A stretch of DNA of 64,000 nt from Cerrena zonata (taxonomy: Eukaryota; Basidiomycota; Agaricomycetes; Polyporales; Cerrenaceae). Of this stretch, positions 46,510 through 57,978 are shown one piece after another; position 1 is the stretch's first letter; each line of letters opens with the position of its first letter. The position numbers and the translations under genes are program-made. Location: contig JASBNA010000022.1 of NCBI GenBank assembly GCA_038087015.1, positions 186,001-250,000 on the forward strand. The letters run 5' to 3'. The notes under the pieces were generated by a model. That model was not told the origin of the DNA. It was given only the letters and a program-made list of their open reading frames with translations, and did not search any database.

Positions 46510-47892
46510 ATGGACCTTATCATTTCATTTGCTCTTTCGGCCGGTAATGCAACCCAGAATCGTTCCAAATGTGTCAATACTGATAAGCTTAATTCGTACA
46601 GTCATGACGCTCATTTGTGAGGCTCTGGTCAATCTGCCTGAAGAGGTTCGTGAAACATTACTTATCATGTGCCTCACCTACAAAATTTCTTTAGGCCAAA
46701 TATGTATGGCGGTAGGTCCACAGTTACCCCGTTACGCAATTCATCTCAAGGGTTGTCCCTTGGGTTAGTCGCCAAGGTACCTGGGCTAAATGGGCATACT
46801 TCTATCTTCGCTATTTCCCCATACTTCTGCTATGGTAGGCATGATCCATTCTTATTCGTATCTCATGTTATCTAATCTACTAGGGGTTGCGTTTAGCTCT
46901 ACTCTAGCGGTAACAACCAGTGGAATTACGAATCTCACTTACGATATGGTGACATGTCAAGCCATATACGGCTTTATGGCCTTTGGCATGAATAGCACCA
47001 TTTGGATCGTCGACTCCCTTCTCATTGCTCGAGGTTCGTTTCAGTACTTGTTTCAGAATAATGTCGTATTTCTGATACTCTGAATGATGTCAATAGTATC
47101 CACTCTCTATAATCTTTCCAGAAATGTAGCATACAGTCTTCTTACCATGCTGGCCATCGAATTCGTAACAGTGATTATCGCTTGCTCTCTATCCATCCCA
47201 AAGGCTGGGTTCTCCGCAGGGTGCTTCACTACGTCTATGCCGCGTATTTGCATTGCCAGTTGGTGTGTTGGAGTCATCGAATAGCTTTTCTTGTTCTCGG
47301 CATCGGTACTAACATCGATATATCTAGGCTGTCTTCTGTACTGTCGCAAATAGTCTTATTCGTGCTCACAGTCATGCATTATCGCCATTCGTACAACGCG
47401 GAGCTAGCCTATGGTAGTACTCACGCTATCATAATGAGGGATGGGTCGTGGGCATTTGGCGTTATCTCCTGTAAATTCTACTTCGCTTCTGACCATTTGG
47501 TGACATGAGCTGACATTGAAACTTTTGAAGTGGTCAACGTAGGGTATACACTCATGCTTCATTTCTCAGGCTTCGGCCCACATGGCTATGGTAATATAAT
47601 ATTCTTGTAAGTACCCTATCCCGATCCCGATCCATGACCATTACGCTCACAGTTGATATGCTACGGTTTAGCTGGATACTCGTGGTCTTTTCTACTACAG
47701 TGCGTTTGCTTATGTGTATTCCTGCTATGAGAGACGAAAATAACAATTTCTTAGGGATGTCATATCCAGTTGAATCTCTATCGAGGCACGGCGGTCATTT
47801 TCGCGGAAGAACAATCCTATCCACTTAACATAGACACTGGTATTTATTTTGCCCATAGCCACACCCGCATATCACAAGAGACTCGGTCTTGA
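46510..47892 (+). CDS. DUF6533-like seven-helix membrane protein
   Basis: Exons joined by eye give a plausible member of the DUF6533 group, multi-helix membrane proteins expanded in mushrooms with no known function. In order: VMTLICEALVNLPEEAKYVW (the typical LxxEVxYIW start); RQGTWAKWAYFYLRYFPILL; WVAFSSTLAVTTSG; CQAIYGFMAFGMNSTIWIVD; RVSTLYNLSRNVAYSLLTML; IEFVTVIIACSLSIPKAGFS; WLSSVLSQIVLFVLTVMHYR; AIIMRDGSWAFGVISLVNVG (the family's MRDGTWAF hallmark); then NIIFFWILVVFSTT and GCHIQLNLYRGT, with stop at 47890-47892. Seven or eight small introns, one with a TACTAAC branch just before its CTAG. No frame break was needed, so it looks intact. The first exon, MDLIISFALSA from 46510, is the least certain part. 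It may be a membrane sensor or scaffold; function unknown. Confidence 0.65.
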
Positions 47893-48812
47893 ATAGGTCG
47901 CGTTGGGATGCAGGACTTGTTGGGATTACGGACCTTGTGGTCGGATAACATAGACCAAAAATTGATTGTAGAGGTATTTTATCAGGGCTATACTACACAT
48001 GAATCGCAGTTTTAAACATTTACCGACTCGATACAAAAAGCCCCGAGGACTCGGCGAGGAGATCTTCTTGCTGTCTACTACCTCCGAACCGGACAACGAC
48101 TCACAGCCATCACTGGTAAGTCTTTGACAGAAGCTGTGATATTTGCATGTTTTGCTTACGACGCAGCTCCCAAAAACTATCAGGTTGAAAGTGAAACCCG
48201 ATACGGTTGCAGTTCTTATCCGATGAACCTCAATAGCAACTCTTTGATTTCCAAAAGTAAACTTGGAGCACATTCATCATAAAGCAGCATTCCTCCGAGG
48301 CTCAAGCACGTTCTGAAGTGGTCGCCGTCTGATGCAAATCTTCTACTGACCCGATAACTTGAGGTAAAACAGCGAGCAGGTGATCCAGAATTAATCTATT
48401 CGATATGGAGATGTATTCGTCATGATGCCCTGCATCGTAACGCAGTTAACGGTGGTTATGGAATATTGACGAAGGCTTGTTTTCTCTCGATAGTGAGTTC
48501 GTCGAAAAAATACCTGTGTCAATATCAGATACTCATGTATGTTCTCTCGCAGCTTTATATTTGTAACCAAACCTGCCGTGGTGTTCATTGAGCTACTGTA
48601 ATATTCATTAACTTTCAAGACTAGAGGTGGAATTAGTGCACTATAGCTTTGAGCAAAGGGTAAACAAGTCACAAGATTGACATAAGTCTTCTATGCTATT
48701 TATTACGTAATATATCCATCACGCTAAAGCCGCGCCAACTTATACGCCTCTTGCTCTCAACCTTGTGCTTCAATCTGACATATGGCTCTATGTTCTCGCT
48801 AACTTCACCACC
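47893..48812. other. Gap upstream of BUR1
   Basis: About 920 bp with AT-rich segments. Open stretches of up to 115 codons on the minus strand (47926-48273) have no resemblance to a known protein and no splice support. The last 150 bp is the likely BUR1 promoter and leader. Confidence 0.45.
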
Positions 48813-51800
48813 ATGAACTCATTCAAGCGAAGTGCGCCTGAATACCATTTCCGTCCAAACAAACGACATGCAACGAGCTCTCCCGAAGAGGGTGAACTCG
48901 ACGACTGCAGTTCACCTCCTGCGCGACGCTCACCTACTCCCTCTAAATCTACAGCGGCCAAACCAATCGCGAGGGTTCCTTTTCCTTTCAAACGGAAACC
49001 CAACGCGGTGGAACCTCTACCGGAACCTAGAAACTCAAAGTCACAATCTAATGTATATGTTCGTCCTCCCGAAGACGAGCGGAAGTTTAGAGCAGAAGAG
49101 GACGAAAGGAGGGCACGCCCTCCATACTCTCCTCCGCGTACAGCGGAAAGCTGGAACCGTAGTGATAGCTGGGTTCCACGCCAGGACCGCCAGTACCAGA
49201 ATTACTTGAGCAACCCCGAGCGCCACTACCCCCAGCGGAACGAGGCAGACAGTTGGGAGCCACCCGTTTCCCCGCGACATAACTACAATAAGAGATATTC
49301 ATCTCGATCGCCCTCTTCGCCTCGTTCTCGCTCACCCGCTTCCCCAGCAAGTCTTAGCAAAGAGAAGCACCGTCTACCACCGCCTCGTTCCCCTCTAGAC
49401 CCTTATTCTCGAAATTATTATGACGATAGAGAAAGAGAACCTAATCGGAAACGCAGAGATAGCGTTCGTAGTCGGGACAGTCGGGATGGTCAAAGACCAT
49501 CACGGCTTTCGTGGGAAGGTGATAGTTATGTCGCCCAAGATTCCTACGTCTCAGGGGATTCATACGTGCCAGAAGATGGATATAGTCGAGATCGCTGGAA
49601 TCGAAATTACGATCGAGAACGAAGGTATGATGATGACAGAGATCGAAGCTATCACCGTCCCACAGACGGAGACCCGTACCGCCCCATTTCTCCGCATTCA
49701 GCGCGTTCGCCTCCTCGGTCACCACCATCTGCGAGTTCGTATCCTAAAAGACTAGACGGCCCTCGCTCACCACCCTTCCCTCCACAACCAGACGCACCCC
49801 CTCCACCTCCCCCTCCAGGTGATATTGTGAGAAGTGTTCTGCCGGACACGCACCAAGCAGTCCGCATTTCACTTCCGAAGAAGCCACCTACTCCAGTGAA
49901 CTTTTCTCCTCCAACTCATCCTGTGCCTTTGCGACACGAAGAGAGACCACGGCTGCCCCAACCAGAGCCTCAGCAACCCAATCAAAACGGTCAGGCCAAG
50001 GTATTCGTACAACGGTCACGTCGCAAACCAGTTCAGAGGTCCCGCGAAGAGGAGCGCAAAGTTTATGGCCGCATCTTCGAGGGCTGTGGCAAGCAAGAAG
50101 ATTATGATGTGATCACCAAACTTGGTGAAGGTACCTTTGGGTATGTTTTGTCATTCGCGACACCACAAGCTACCGTATTCACAACTCTACAGAGAAGTCC
50201 ATAAGGCGGTGCATGTTGTGAAGAGACACACAGTTGCGCTGAAGCGTATTCTCATGCACAATGAGAAGGAGGGCATGCCTGTAACCGCTTTGCGTGAGAT
50301 CAAGATCCTAAAAGCGTTAAATCATCCTTGTATCGTTGATATCTTGGATATGTTCGTTGTGCGAAGTACGTATCACAACTCATAGTTGAGATTGTCTCTG
50401 ATCCGATTTTTACTAGGTAAAGGGAAGGAGTCACCATTGTCAGTATACATGGTCTTTCCCTACATGGATCATGATCTCGCAGGTCTACTGGAAAATGAGC
50501 GAGTCAAGCTTTCGCCGAGCCAAATCAAACTGTATATGAAACAACTACTGGAAGGTACCGAATATATGCACCGGGTTTGTGATTCCACTATGTGCCTTCC
50601 TGCGTCATCTCATGTTCCTTGTTAGAACCATATCCTCCATCGTGACATGAAAGCAGCTAACTTGCTTATTTCCAACACTGGTTCGCTCAAGATTGCAGAT
50701 TTTGGTCTCGCTCGTGCGTTCGACCCTGAGATCGTCAATGGTCCTTTCAGGGAACGAAAGGAACGTAAATATACGAACTGCGTCGTGACGCGATGGTACC
50801 GTCCCCCTGAGCTTCTCCTTGGTGCTCGTCAGTACGGTGGTGAGGTTGATATGTGGGGCATAGGGTAAGTAGGAGGGAAAACATAAAATGAAACGAGTTG
50901 ACATCTTGCCCTTAGCTGCGTTCTTGGTGAGATGTTCTGGCGAAGACCCATCCTCCCTGGATCTTCAGATCTCGACCAGCTGGACAAAATTTGGCATTTG
51001 TGCGGAACGCCGACTGAGGCAACCTGGCCAGGATACGATTTGTTGCCTGGATGTGAAGGCGTCAAGAGGTTTAGTATGTACCCTCGACGCCTGAAACAGA
51101 CCTATGAAACGTTGGTCTAACCACACAGTTTGCAACTCACTTCATGCTAACCCGCTTGTGCAGAATCGGCGCCGAGACTTGTGATCTCCTGGATAAGCTT
51201 CTCGTATGCAATCCTCGCGAACGCATGTCAGCATCACAGGCGTTGGATCATGACTACTTCTGGACAGACCCACTGCCAGCTGATCCGAAAACGTGGGCAT
51301 TATTTCTCTCATGCTGCTTGATATGCAACAGATGCTTACACTTTTATTTGGCCTCTTTTGCTACCCCTGTATGTGCTGCTGCTGCTTCTTCGTTTCTCAC
51401 TTTTTTAGCCTGCCAACCTATGAAGCTTCGCATGAGTTCGACAAACGGGGTCGCCGGAACCAGCCCCCTCCAGGCCCACCTCTTCAAGCTCCCCACTTGG
51501 ATGCGGCTTCTAGACCGATTCCTGCTCCAACTCAACCTCCACACTTTGGAAGACCACCTCCTCCTCGAGAAGCCTTCCGTTCTGGGCCTCCTCTATCGAA
51601 TTCATTTGGTGACACGTTCCCTTCTCGCCCTTCATACCCCGGTAATTTCGGACATAGCCTGCCTCCTCTACCCCAAATGCCGCCTGTCCCTCAGCACCTT
51701 CCGCCATTGGTTTTGCGGCCTGGCCAACCACCTCCCATGATTTGGGGACAACCTCCGATACCTATGGGTGGAGACCGACCGTCTCATCTACCTCCTCGTC

Positions 51801-51895
51801 CACCTCCTATTCGTAATGGACGACGTAACGGTCACCATCAAGGGCGTGGCGATAATCACGATAGAGGCGGTGGCAATGTGCTCAACTATGGCTGA
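48813..51895 (+). CDS. BUR1: Cyclin-dependent kinase Bur1 (CDK9-like)
   Basis: Kinase of the elongating RNA polymerase II and Spt5, working with cyclin Bur2 (family knowledge). Residues 1 to about 430 are a disordered RS/Pro-rich leader ([16 protein letters not shown], repeated SYV stretches, Pro runs). The catalytic domain follows: [81 protein letters not shown], an insert FRERKERK before [73 protein letters not shown] then matches the post-kinase motif of basidiomycete Bur1, followed by a Pro/Gly-rich tail. The invariant Lys, HRD and DFG are present, as is the activation-loop Thr. The start ATG at 48813 ([13 protein letters not shown]) is preferred over an upstream in-frame ATG at 48765 because its context ACCACCATG is better. 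About seven introns fall in the kinase part. Confidence 0.9.
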
Positions 51896-52081
51896 GTAGT
51901 TGTAGATCAGACGTGTAGATTCTTTTCTTGTCGATTGCTGTTTTGTACGTCTATGTTTGTATTCATTCGTCGAGCAAGCTCAATCCAGTGGTTCGCCGTG
52001 GGTGATTGGGAGCAGCTTATCCTAATTTTTCAAGTCCCATTTCGCATTATCCTTACTGAATATCGCTTTTTGCTACACTAC

Positions 52082-53707
52082 TCACCGCCCGAGTGAGTAC
52101 GGAAGCCCCACGATAAGAGAGAGCTCATTGATGGCCCTGTCAAGTTCAGTCAATTGATTTTCAGACAACGTCGTCATCCTATTGGAAAACAAAATCGTAG
52201 AACTATTGTACATCGATTTGCCATGCTTTACGACAATGCTAGCCCTGCATACCTCTTCATGATAGTTTCCTCCTGTCTATGTATCTCTCGATAACTATCA
52301 TTCCGTTCTTTGCATGCAGCTACTCCTGAAACGACTCGGAGCTCTCCCTGCTTTCGTGCCTCTTCAACTAGAGCAGCTGTGCGGGGGATGCGTGTCCTTT
52401 CATACTCGGTGAAGATGGTAGTCAAAATGTCGGTCGGAGGGGACTTGGCATCAGGATTGTGCTTCTGTAGGAGACTAGTCAAGAGAGCGATGTCTTCGAA
52501 CGCTTGGTTGGCTCCTTGGCCGATGTGCTATTTGAGAGAGATTGAATATCGAGAGGTCACGATGAAATAAAATCACGTACAGGACTAGTTGGGTGGGCAG
52601 CGTCACCTAAGAGTACGACTCTACCCATATGCCATTGCTGAAGCTCCGGGCGGTCGTATAGTCCATACTGCAATGATCCAACAGTCAATGCCGTGAATTG
52701 AAGTACGACGTAAATAGTGGTACCTTCGTGACTCTTTCAGCGTGGTGAACGAGCTCGCCGACTCCAGCACCCCAGGAAGAAAAGTCGGAATTATTTTTGA
52801 ATTTTTCTTGAGCGTCATGTTCGATGTGTTTCCAACTTTCCTTCGCCTCGGGTTCCTGGAGAGTTGCACTAGAGCTTCCATGAGTAATTGTTCGCATTAT
52901 GTAACTATACTTATCTACTTACGCCCAAGAGTTCTGAGTCTCGTTGACTGGGTACGTGATGAAGTGCTTTCCGTTCCCGTACACATTGATCAAGGCATGG
53001 TGATCAAAGTTACCCGTGGTAGGCGTGGGGGATAGCCCTCCAACCTATCTCCGAGCTTAACAACCATGGTAGCAGGGGTAAGAGGGACGATGCTGACCTG
53101 TACAAGACCAGTAAAGGTAGCCTCCTCCTTTCCGAAGAGAGAAATTCGCGTATTGCTATGAAGACCATCGCAGCCGGCAAGGAAACTGCCTGTATCAGTC
53201 TTGCCGTTATGAAACTTTACCGTGACACTATCGTCATCCTGTTCGACTCCAACGACTTGGTGTCCCCACACAATTTGAACACCTTGCTTTTCAGCATATT
53301 CAACAAGCTGGCGGTGGAAAGTAGCTCTTTCGACGCCAAGCATGCCAAATCCGTAAGTTTTCTTAAGCTTCGTTGGTAGGTCTGTCTCGCTAAGAAGGCC
53401 TTCGTCTTCTGGCAGGGCAGAGTGATAGAGGAGTCTTGCGACGGGGCCTCCTTCGAGGGATTCCACGAGACCAGTCAGTTTGGATAGGACGTGAAGGCCA
53501 TTTGGCTGCAAGCTGTGAGCTTAACATCAGAACAGACAATTTCTTCGGACCAAACGCTGAGACGTACCACAAACTGACACCAGATGTTGTCAGTCCATCG
53601 AGACGTTCGTAGACAATAGGAGCGTATCCCAGATTCTTCAAGTAGACCGCCAGTACAGGTCCGGCGATACCACACCCGGCAATAATTACCTTAGTATGCG
53701 ACGACAT
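52082..53707 (-). CDS. FAD-dependent monooxygenase (aromatic-ring hydroxylase family)
   Basis: Flavoprotein of the salicylate/kynurenine-monooxygenase type; the substrate cannot be told from sequence. Start at 53707: MSSHTKVIIAGCGIAGPVLA carries the Rossmann GxGxxG for FAD, then YLKNLGYAPIVYERLDGL. Spliced exons give LQPNGLHVLSKLTGLVESLE, GMLGVERATFHRQLVEYAEK, AGCDGLHSNTRISLFGKEEA (the DG motif), WHMGRVVLLGDAAHPTSP (the GD motif) and HIGQGANQAFEDIALLTSLL. The C-terminus continues through an intron after HRQEETIMKR to MTTLSENQLTELDRAINELS and LIVGLPYSLGR, stop at 52082-52084. About 430 residues, usual for the family. No signal or membrane anchor. It is convergent with BUR1 (186 bp between stops) and has a 17-bp palindrome about 105 bp upstream. 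No biosynthetic neighbours are seen, so a detoxifying or catabolic role is possible. Confidence 0.87.
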
Positions 53708-55524
53708 CCTAAGAATGAGAAGCTGTTCTGAATGAGGATGGCTTATCTTCTTTTGCCTGCCTTCTTATACCTCTCTGCAGTCGTGAATGGAGTTTTCATT
53801 ACCGGTATCGCTGATCACGATGATCAGCCCCACGACCAATAGTCAGTCAGACAGTGAACTGTTGAACTTTATTATACAGATACCTTGAGAGCGATAAAGT
53901 CCTTATGTGACCGAGCGGTAGCATAAAGTCACGGGCTATCTAGTAAGCGAGCCTGATTCACGCAACGTCACCTATCATATACCTTAAAGCAGCTATCGTA
54001 CCCGGATAGAAGACTTCGCATAATGAGAAGCACTCACGGCTGAGATCACGTAGCAGACTTGAGAAATGTTGTGTTAAATTACGGTAAGTCTTACTGGGGC
54101 CTTTCCATATTCGATTACCTGAGATTGTATGTCAATCAGGATTTACGACTCCTCATCAAGCTATTAAAGGATAGACATACCTAACTTCATCTAAGTACCG
54201 GGGTAGTCGCTGGGCCTTGGCCTCAGGCTAGATGGGGGCCTCCCGACTTGTACGGTGACTATATTCACTTATGTTCAATAGACAACTTGAACAGCAGAAT
54301 ATTGCGACTCCTTCTGATGGCCTGGACTGAGCAGCAGATGAGAAGGGGTTCTTTTTTTAGTACCGTAGTACCACGCTTCACAGGGACCGCAGAGATGGTC
54401 ATCAGCGAAGCAATATTTGGTTCGATGGTCTGTTCTAGTCCTACTACAGGAATGTTATAGACTTGGAATGCTCTCTTCAATGCATAGCGAGCTCTGAAGT
54501 TCTTTGACTATACGAACCACTTCCGAATTTCGAAACAGATGATAGAGATGTATCAGGAGCTTGAAGTTGCCTAGAACTTGAACGCTCAGTCACGGTAAAC
54601 TTGAACGAACTTGAACCTAGATCACGAATTGATATTTGATCGCTGCCGAATACGCGCTTACGTCATTGTCATGTATTTTGCTCCGAGTCCTTGGTTCGCC
54701 ATATAGGTTCGAGACTGCACCTCACCTCAGAACATTATTACCACCGCTGTATACCGGTTTTGTGGGTACACCAAGTTACAATAGGACTGTATCATACATA
54801 TTTCTTATGTCAGAGGAGAGGAGGCTTAAGGGCCTTAGCAGAACGGTTACTGTAAGGTGGGGTGAAACTACTGTTCGATTGAATCGATTTCACCAGGCCG
54901 CAATGAACATGTCATCTAGAGTTTGTGTTTTTGTGGTTGAACCCGTAAACCTTTACTAATTGTTGCTTCGTAGAACACAAGGCGATACAGGAGACTTCGT
55001 CGCAATTGCATTGCATTGATCCCATCCTTATGTATTTTCGGTAGCAGGACAACGGATATGTGTGTTGGCTGTGAGCGTATTCGTACCCAACCCGCTGGCC
55101 AGCGAATGCAGTCGTGGCGTATTACATCAAGGCATCAGGTGTTGTAATGTGCTCGATCCCGGCTAATGACTTATGCTTTCCTTTGGGTGCCTCATCGTTT
55201 CCCCATGGCAAGTTGCCATGTTTCTTTAATGAACAGATCACTGAGATCAAAGGGAGTAATGGCTTTGGACTTGCTTGATCAGAAAAAAATCAATACAGGT
55301 CTCTTTCGGCGTTTCACCAGCATTATGACAAGAAGTCAAGGCGTCACGGTACCTACGCACCTACTGGTCAATGCACTAAGCAATCATATTGGCATAGGAA
55401 CTTCCGCACCGCGAAGATCTACATAGTCTACGATTCAATGTGGCCACAGGCGTCCTTCCCATCTATGGCGGGATCGTCACAAATCAGCAGTACGTACGTT
55501 CACAGCCATGGGCTTGGTTGGGGC
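53708..55524. other. Gap with promoter of the FAD monooxygenase
   Basis: About 1.8 kb. Besides the palindrome at 53811-53827, I see only short open stretches (54248-54480, 54636-54959, 55166-55426) with no family resemblance and no splice-consistent series. Confidence 0.45.
53811..53827. promoter_or_regulatory. 17-bp interrupted palindrome upstream of the FAD monooxygenase
   Basis: CTGATCACGATGATCAG has perfect 7-bp arms (CTGATCA / TGATCAG) around CGA. An ACCGGT palindrome lies at 53801-53806, immediately upstream. The centre is about 110 bp from the ATG at 53707, a usual place for a dimeric regulator site in fungi. The binding factor is unknown. Confidence 0.35.
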
Positions 55525-55534
55525 TATAAAAATA
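55525..55534 (+). promoter_or_regulatory. TATA box of the secreted repeat protein gene
   Basis: TATAAAAATA at 55525-55534, followed by a CT-rich stretch, with ATG at 55771. This implies a leader of roughly 200 nt. It is one of the strongest TATA boxes in the window, fitting a highly or conditionally expressed gene. Confidence 0.6.
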
Positions 55535-55770
55535 CGATTCCCCTCGTTCTTGGATCTTCAGCTCCCCTCTCCTCTTCGAGCCAATTGTTCTAAGATTTTG
55601 GTGCCGGTCGGTGAGTTAACATCGGCCAAGCCTCTTCACGTTCAGGCCATACTGACTTCCTTCTCTAGCCTAATCTTTTCTTTCCTTCGCATACAGTTTT
55701 TTTTTACGACTCACGACTTCAACACACGAATTTATCTCTCTCAAACTCTCTCATTTTTACGTATATCATC

Positions 55771-57521
55771 ATGTTCACTCGTGTTTCCACTGTCCTCGCC
55801 ATTGCTGCTGCTGCCGCTCCGGCGCTCGCTCTCCCCACTCCGTAAGTCGAGTGTCCTTTCGTATCGTCAAACTATTTTCTAATGATTTACACAGTGTTCC
55901 TTACACCACCGATGTTGAGTCCCGTGCTTTCAGACGCCCCAGTGGCCCCGGTCACTTCCACGTTGGAATCAAGCGGGACACTGAGGACTTGGCTGCTCGC
56001 CGTCTTCGCCCTGGTCAACTTGCCCAGCTGCACGGCACTACTGTTCACACCCAACCTATCTTCACCAGAGATACCGAGTCTGGTGCTCTGAACGTGGACG
56101 TCATCCGTCCCCTTACCTCCATCCATACCATTCACAAGGGTCCCGGTCGTCTCATAATCAACAAGCGGGAGTTCGAGGACCTTCTCGCTCGTGAAGTCGA
56201 CGAGTCCGGTGCTTTGAAGATCGGCCACGCCCTCGGTGGTATCCACAACGGTCTCAAGACGTTCCATTCCCTCACCCAGAAACGTGATGTCGCGGAGATG
56301 CTTGCTCGTGACGACTCTCTTGACGAGTCTGGAGCTCTCAAGCTCGGCAAGATCTTCCATGCCGTCAGCAATGGACTTGGCATTGTCAACTCCGTCCTCA
56401 ACAACAAGCGTGAGATGGAGGAATTCCTCGCTCGTGCTGATGACGATGAGGAGTCCGGCGCTCTCAAATTCAAGATTGGCAAGATCCTCAGTCATGTCAA
56501 CGACGGTCTCGGTATTGTCAACGGCGTCAAGGATGCTATCACCTCGCGAGAGGACGATGACGAGGAGTCCGGTGCTCTCAAGTTCAGGATCGGTACCGTT
56601 CTTGGTGCTGTGAACGACGGTCTTGGTATCGTCAACGGTGTCCTTAACAACAAGAGGGAGTTCGAAGAGATCCTTGCTCGTGACGATGAGGAATCTGGTG
56701 CTCTCAAGTTCAAGATTGGCAAGATCCTCAGTCACGTCAATGACGCCGTCGGTATCGTTAACGGTGTCAAGGATGCTATCACTTCCCGTGATGTCGAAGA
56801 CGACGAGTCTGGTGCTCTCAAGATCGGCAAACTACTCGGTCATGTCAACGACGCCGTCGGTATTGTCAGCGGTGTCAGCAACTTATTCAACCGTGAGGAC
56901 GAAGAGGATGACGAGTCCGGTTCCCTCAAGATTGGCAAGCTCCTCAGCCATGTCAATGATGCCGTCGGTATCGTCGGCGGTGTCAGCAACCTCTTCAACC
57001 GTGAGGACGAGGAGGATGATGAGTCTGGTGCCCTCAAGATCGGCAAACTTCTCAGTCACGTCAACGACGCCGTCGGTATCGTCGGCGGTGTCAGCAACCT
57101 CTTCAACCGTGAAGACGAGGAAGACGACGAGTCCGGTGCCCTCAAGATCGGTAAGCTCCTCAGCCATGTCAACGACGCTGTTGGCATTGTCAGCGGTGTC
57201 AGCAACCTCTTCAACCGTGAGGACGAGGAGGATGACGAGGAGTCTGGTGCTTTGAAGCTCAAGCTTGGCAAGATCCTCAGCCACGCCAACGATGCTATCG
57301 GTATTGTCAATGGTGTCAAGGATGCCCTCACTTCCCGTGACGTTGAGGACATCGTCGCCCGCGCCGCTGTCGAGGACTACTTCAAGTCCGGTGCCCGTTT
57401 CCGTGGTGCCGCTATCGGCCACCTTCACGCCCGTGAGTTCGATTCGTAAGTCCTTCATTATTTCTCTTGCTTGTAATACGAGTGCTGACTTTGATCTTCT
57501 AGCATCAACGACATGGATTAA
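55771..57521 (+). CDS. Secreted tandem-repeat protein with Lys-Arg (Kex2-type) sites
   Basis: Exon 1 (55771-55841) encodes a signal peptide MFTRVSTVLAIAAAAAPALA, then LPTP. A 54-nt intron leads to one long exon ending REFD at 57447, and a last short exon gives SINDMD with stop at 57519-57521. The mature part is built of about eleven units opening with D/E-x-E-S-G-A-L-K, followed by an amphipathic stretch such as IGKLLSHVNDAVGIVGGVSN and an acidic linker. Five Lys-Arg pairs (IKR, NKR, QKR, NKR, NKR) lie at unit borders in the first half. In the last units the border is Asn-Arg or Ser-Arg instead. The last four units (about 56800-57235) are almost identical with a 108-nt period, showing recent tandem duplication. 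Kex2 processing into several small helical peptides is an inference. It resembles repeat-containing secreted proteins of fungi, with no assigned function. Confidence 0.85.
56800..57235 (+). repeat. Near-identical 108-nt tandem coding repeats
   Basis: Four consecutive 36-codon units of the secreted repeat gene (DESGALK, IGKLLSHVNDAVGIV, GGVSNLFNREDEED) differ mostly at synonymous positions and at two or three residues. Earlier units in the same exon are more diverged and vary in length. The pattern indicates expansion from the 3' half. Confidence 0.85.
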
Positions 57522-57978
57522 ATGATTTGATTTTAGAGAGCTAATGAAGTTTTTATTTCGTAAATGTTTACTGTAATGCGTTTTGGCCGTTTAATAGAGG
57601 GGATGTCTCCATAAACCTTGCTACTGTGTGCTTCTACAACATGCAAGACGGTCTCAACGTCCGTAGCGAATATGTCCTCATAGTAGGTCTCTCTTTCTCC
57701 ATCTTCGCGTTGCGTGAATCGCTTATTAGTTACCATCGACCTGGTTACCCCACGGCTACGATACCAACAAACTTTGTACTGAGCACTTTACATTCTCAAA
57801 GGGACTTCGGATTGACCTGCTAGTAGTCGCATCGCCCTTCTACTTCGAGCGTTTGTATATACTATTACAGTTACACATTCGTTTTAGATACAACTGCATC
57901 GTTACCCTTCAGCGACAAATATATCTATTCAAGAAACGTCGTCGAGAAACAATCCGCCACATATAGATCAACTGTAAA
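57522..57978. other. Gap between convergent genes
   Basis: About 460 bp made up of the 3' regions of the repeat gene and the VEFS-box gene. No further gene seen. Confidence 0.5.

Noticed and set aside
56236..57255. Long open frames on both strands inside the secreted repeat gene
   Set aside because: They are mirror frames caused by the tandem repeats and codon bias (Ser/Thr/Val-rich shadows); only the Lys-Arg/ESGALK frame has a signal peptide and proper introns.
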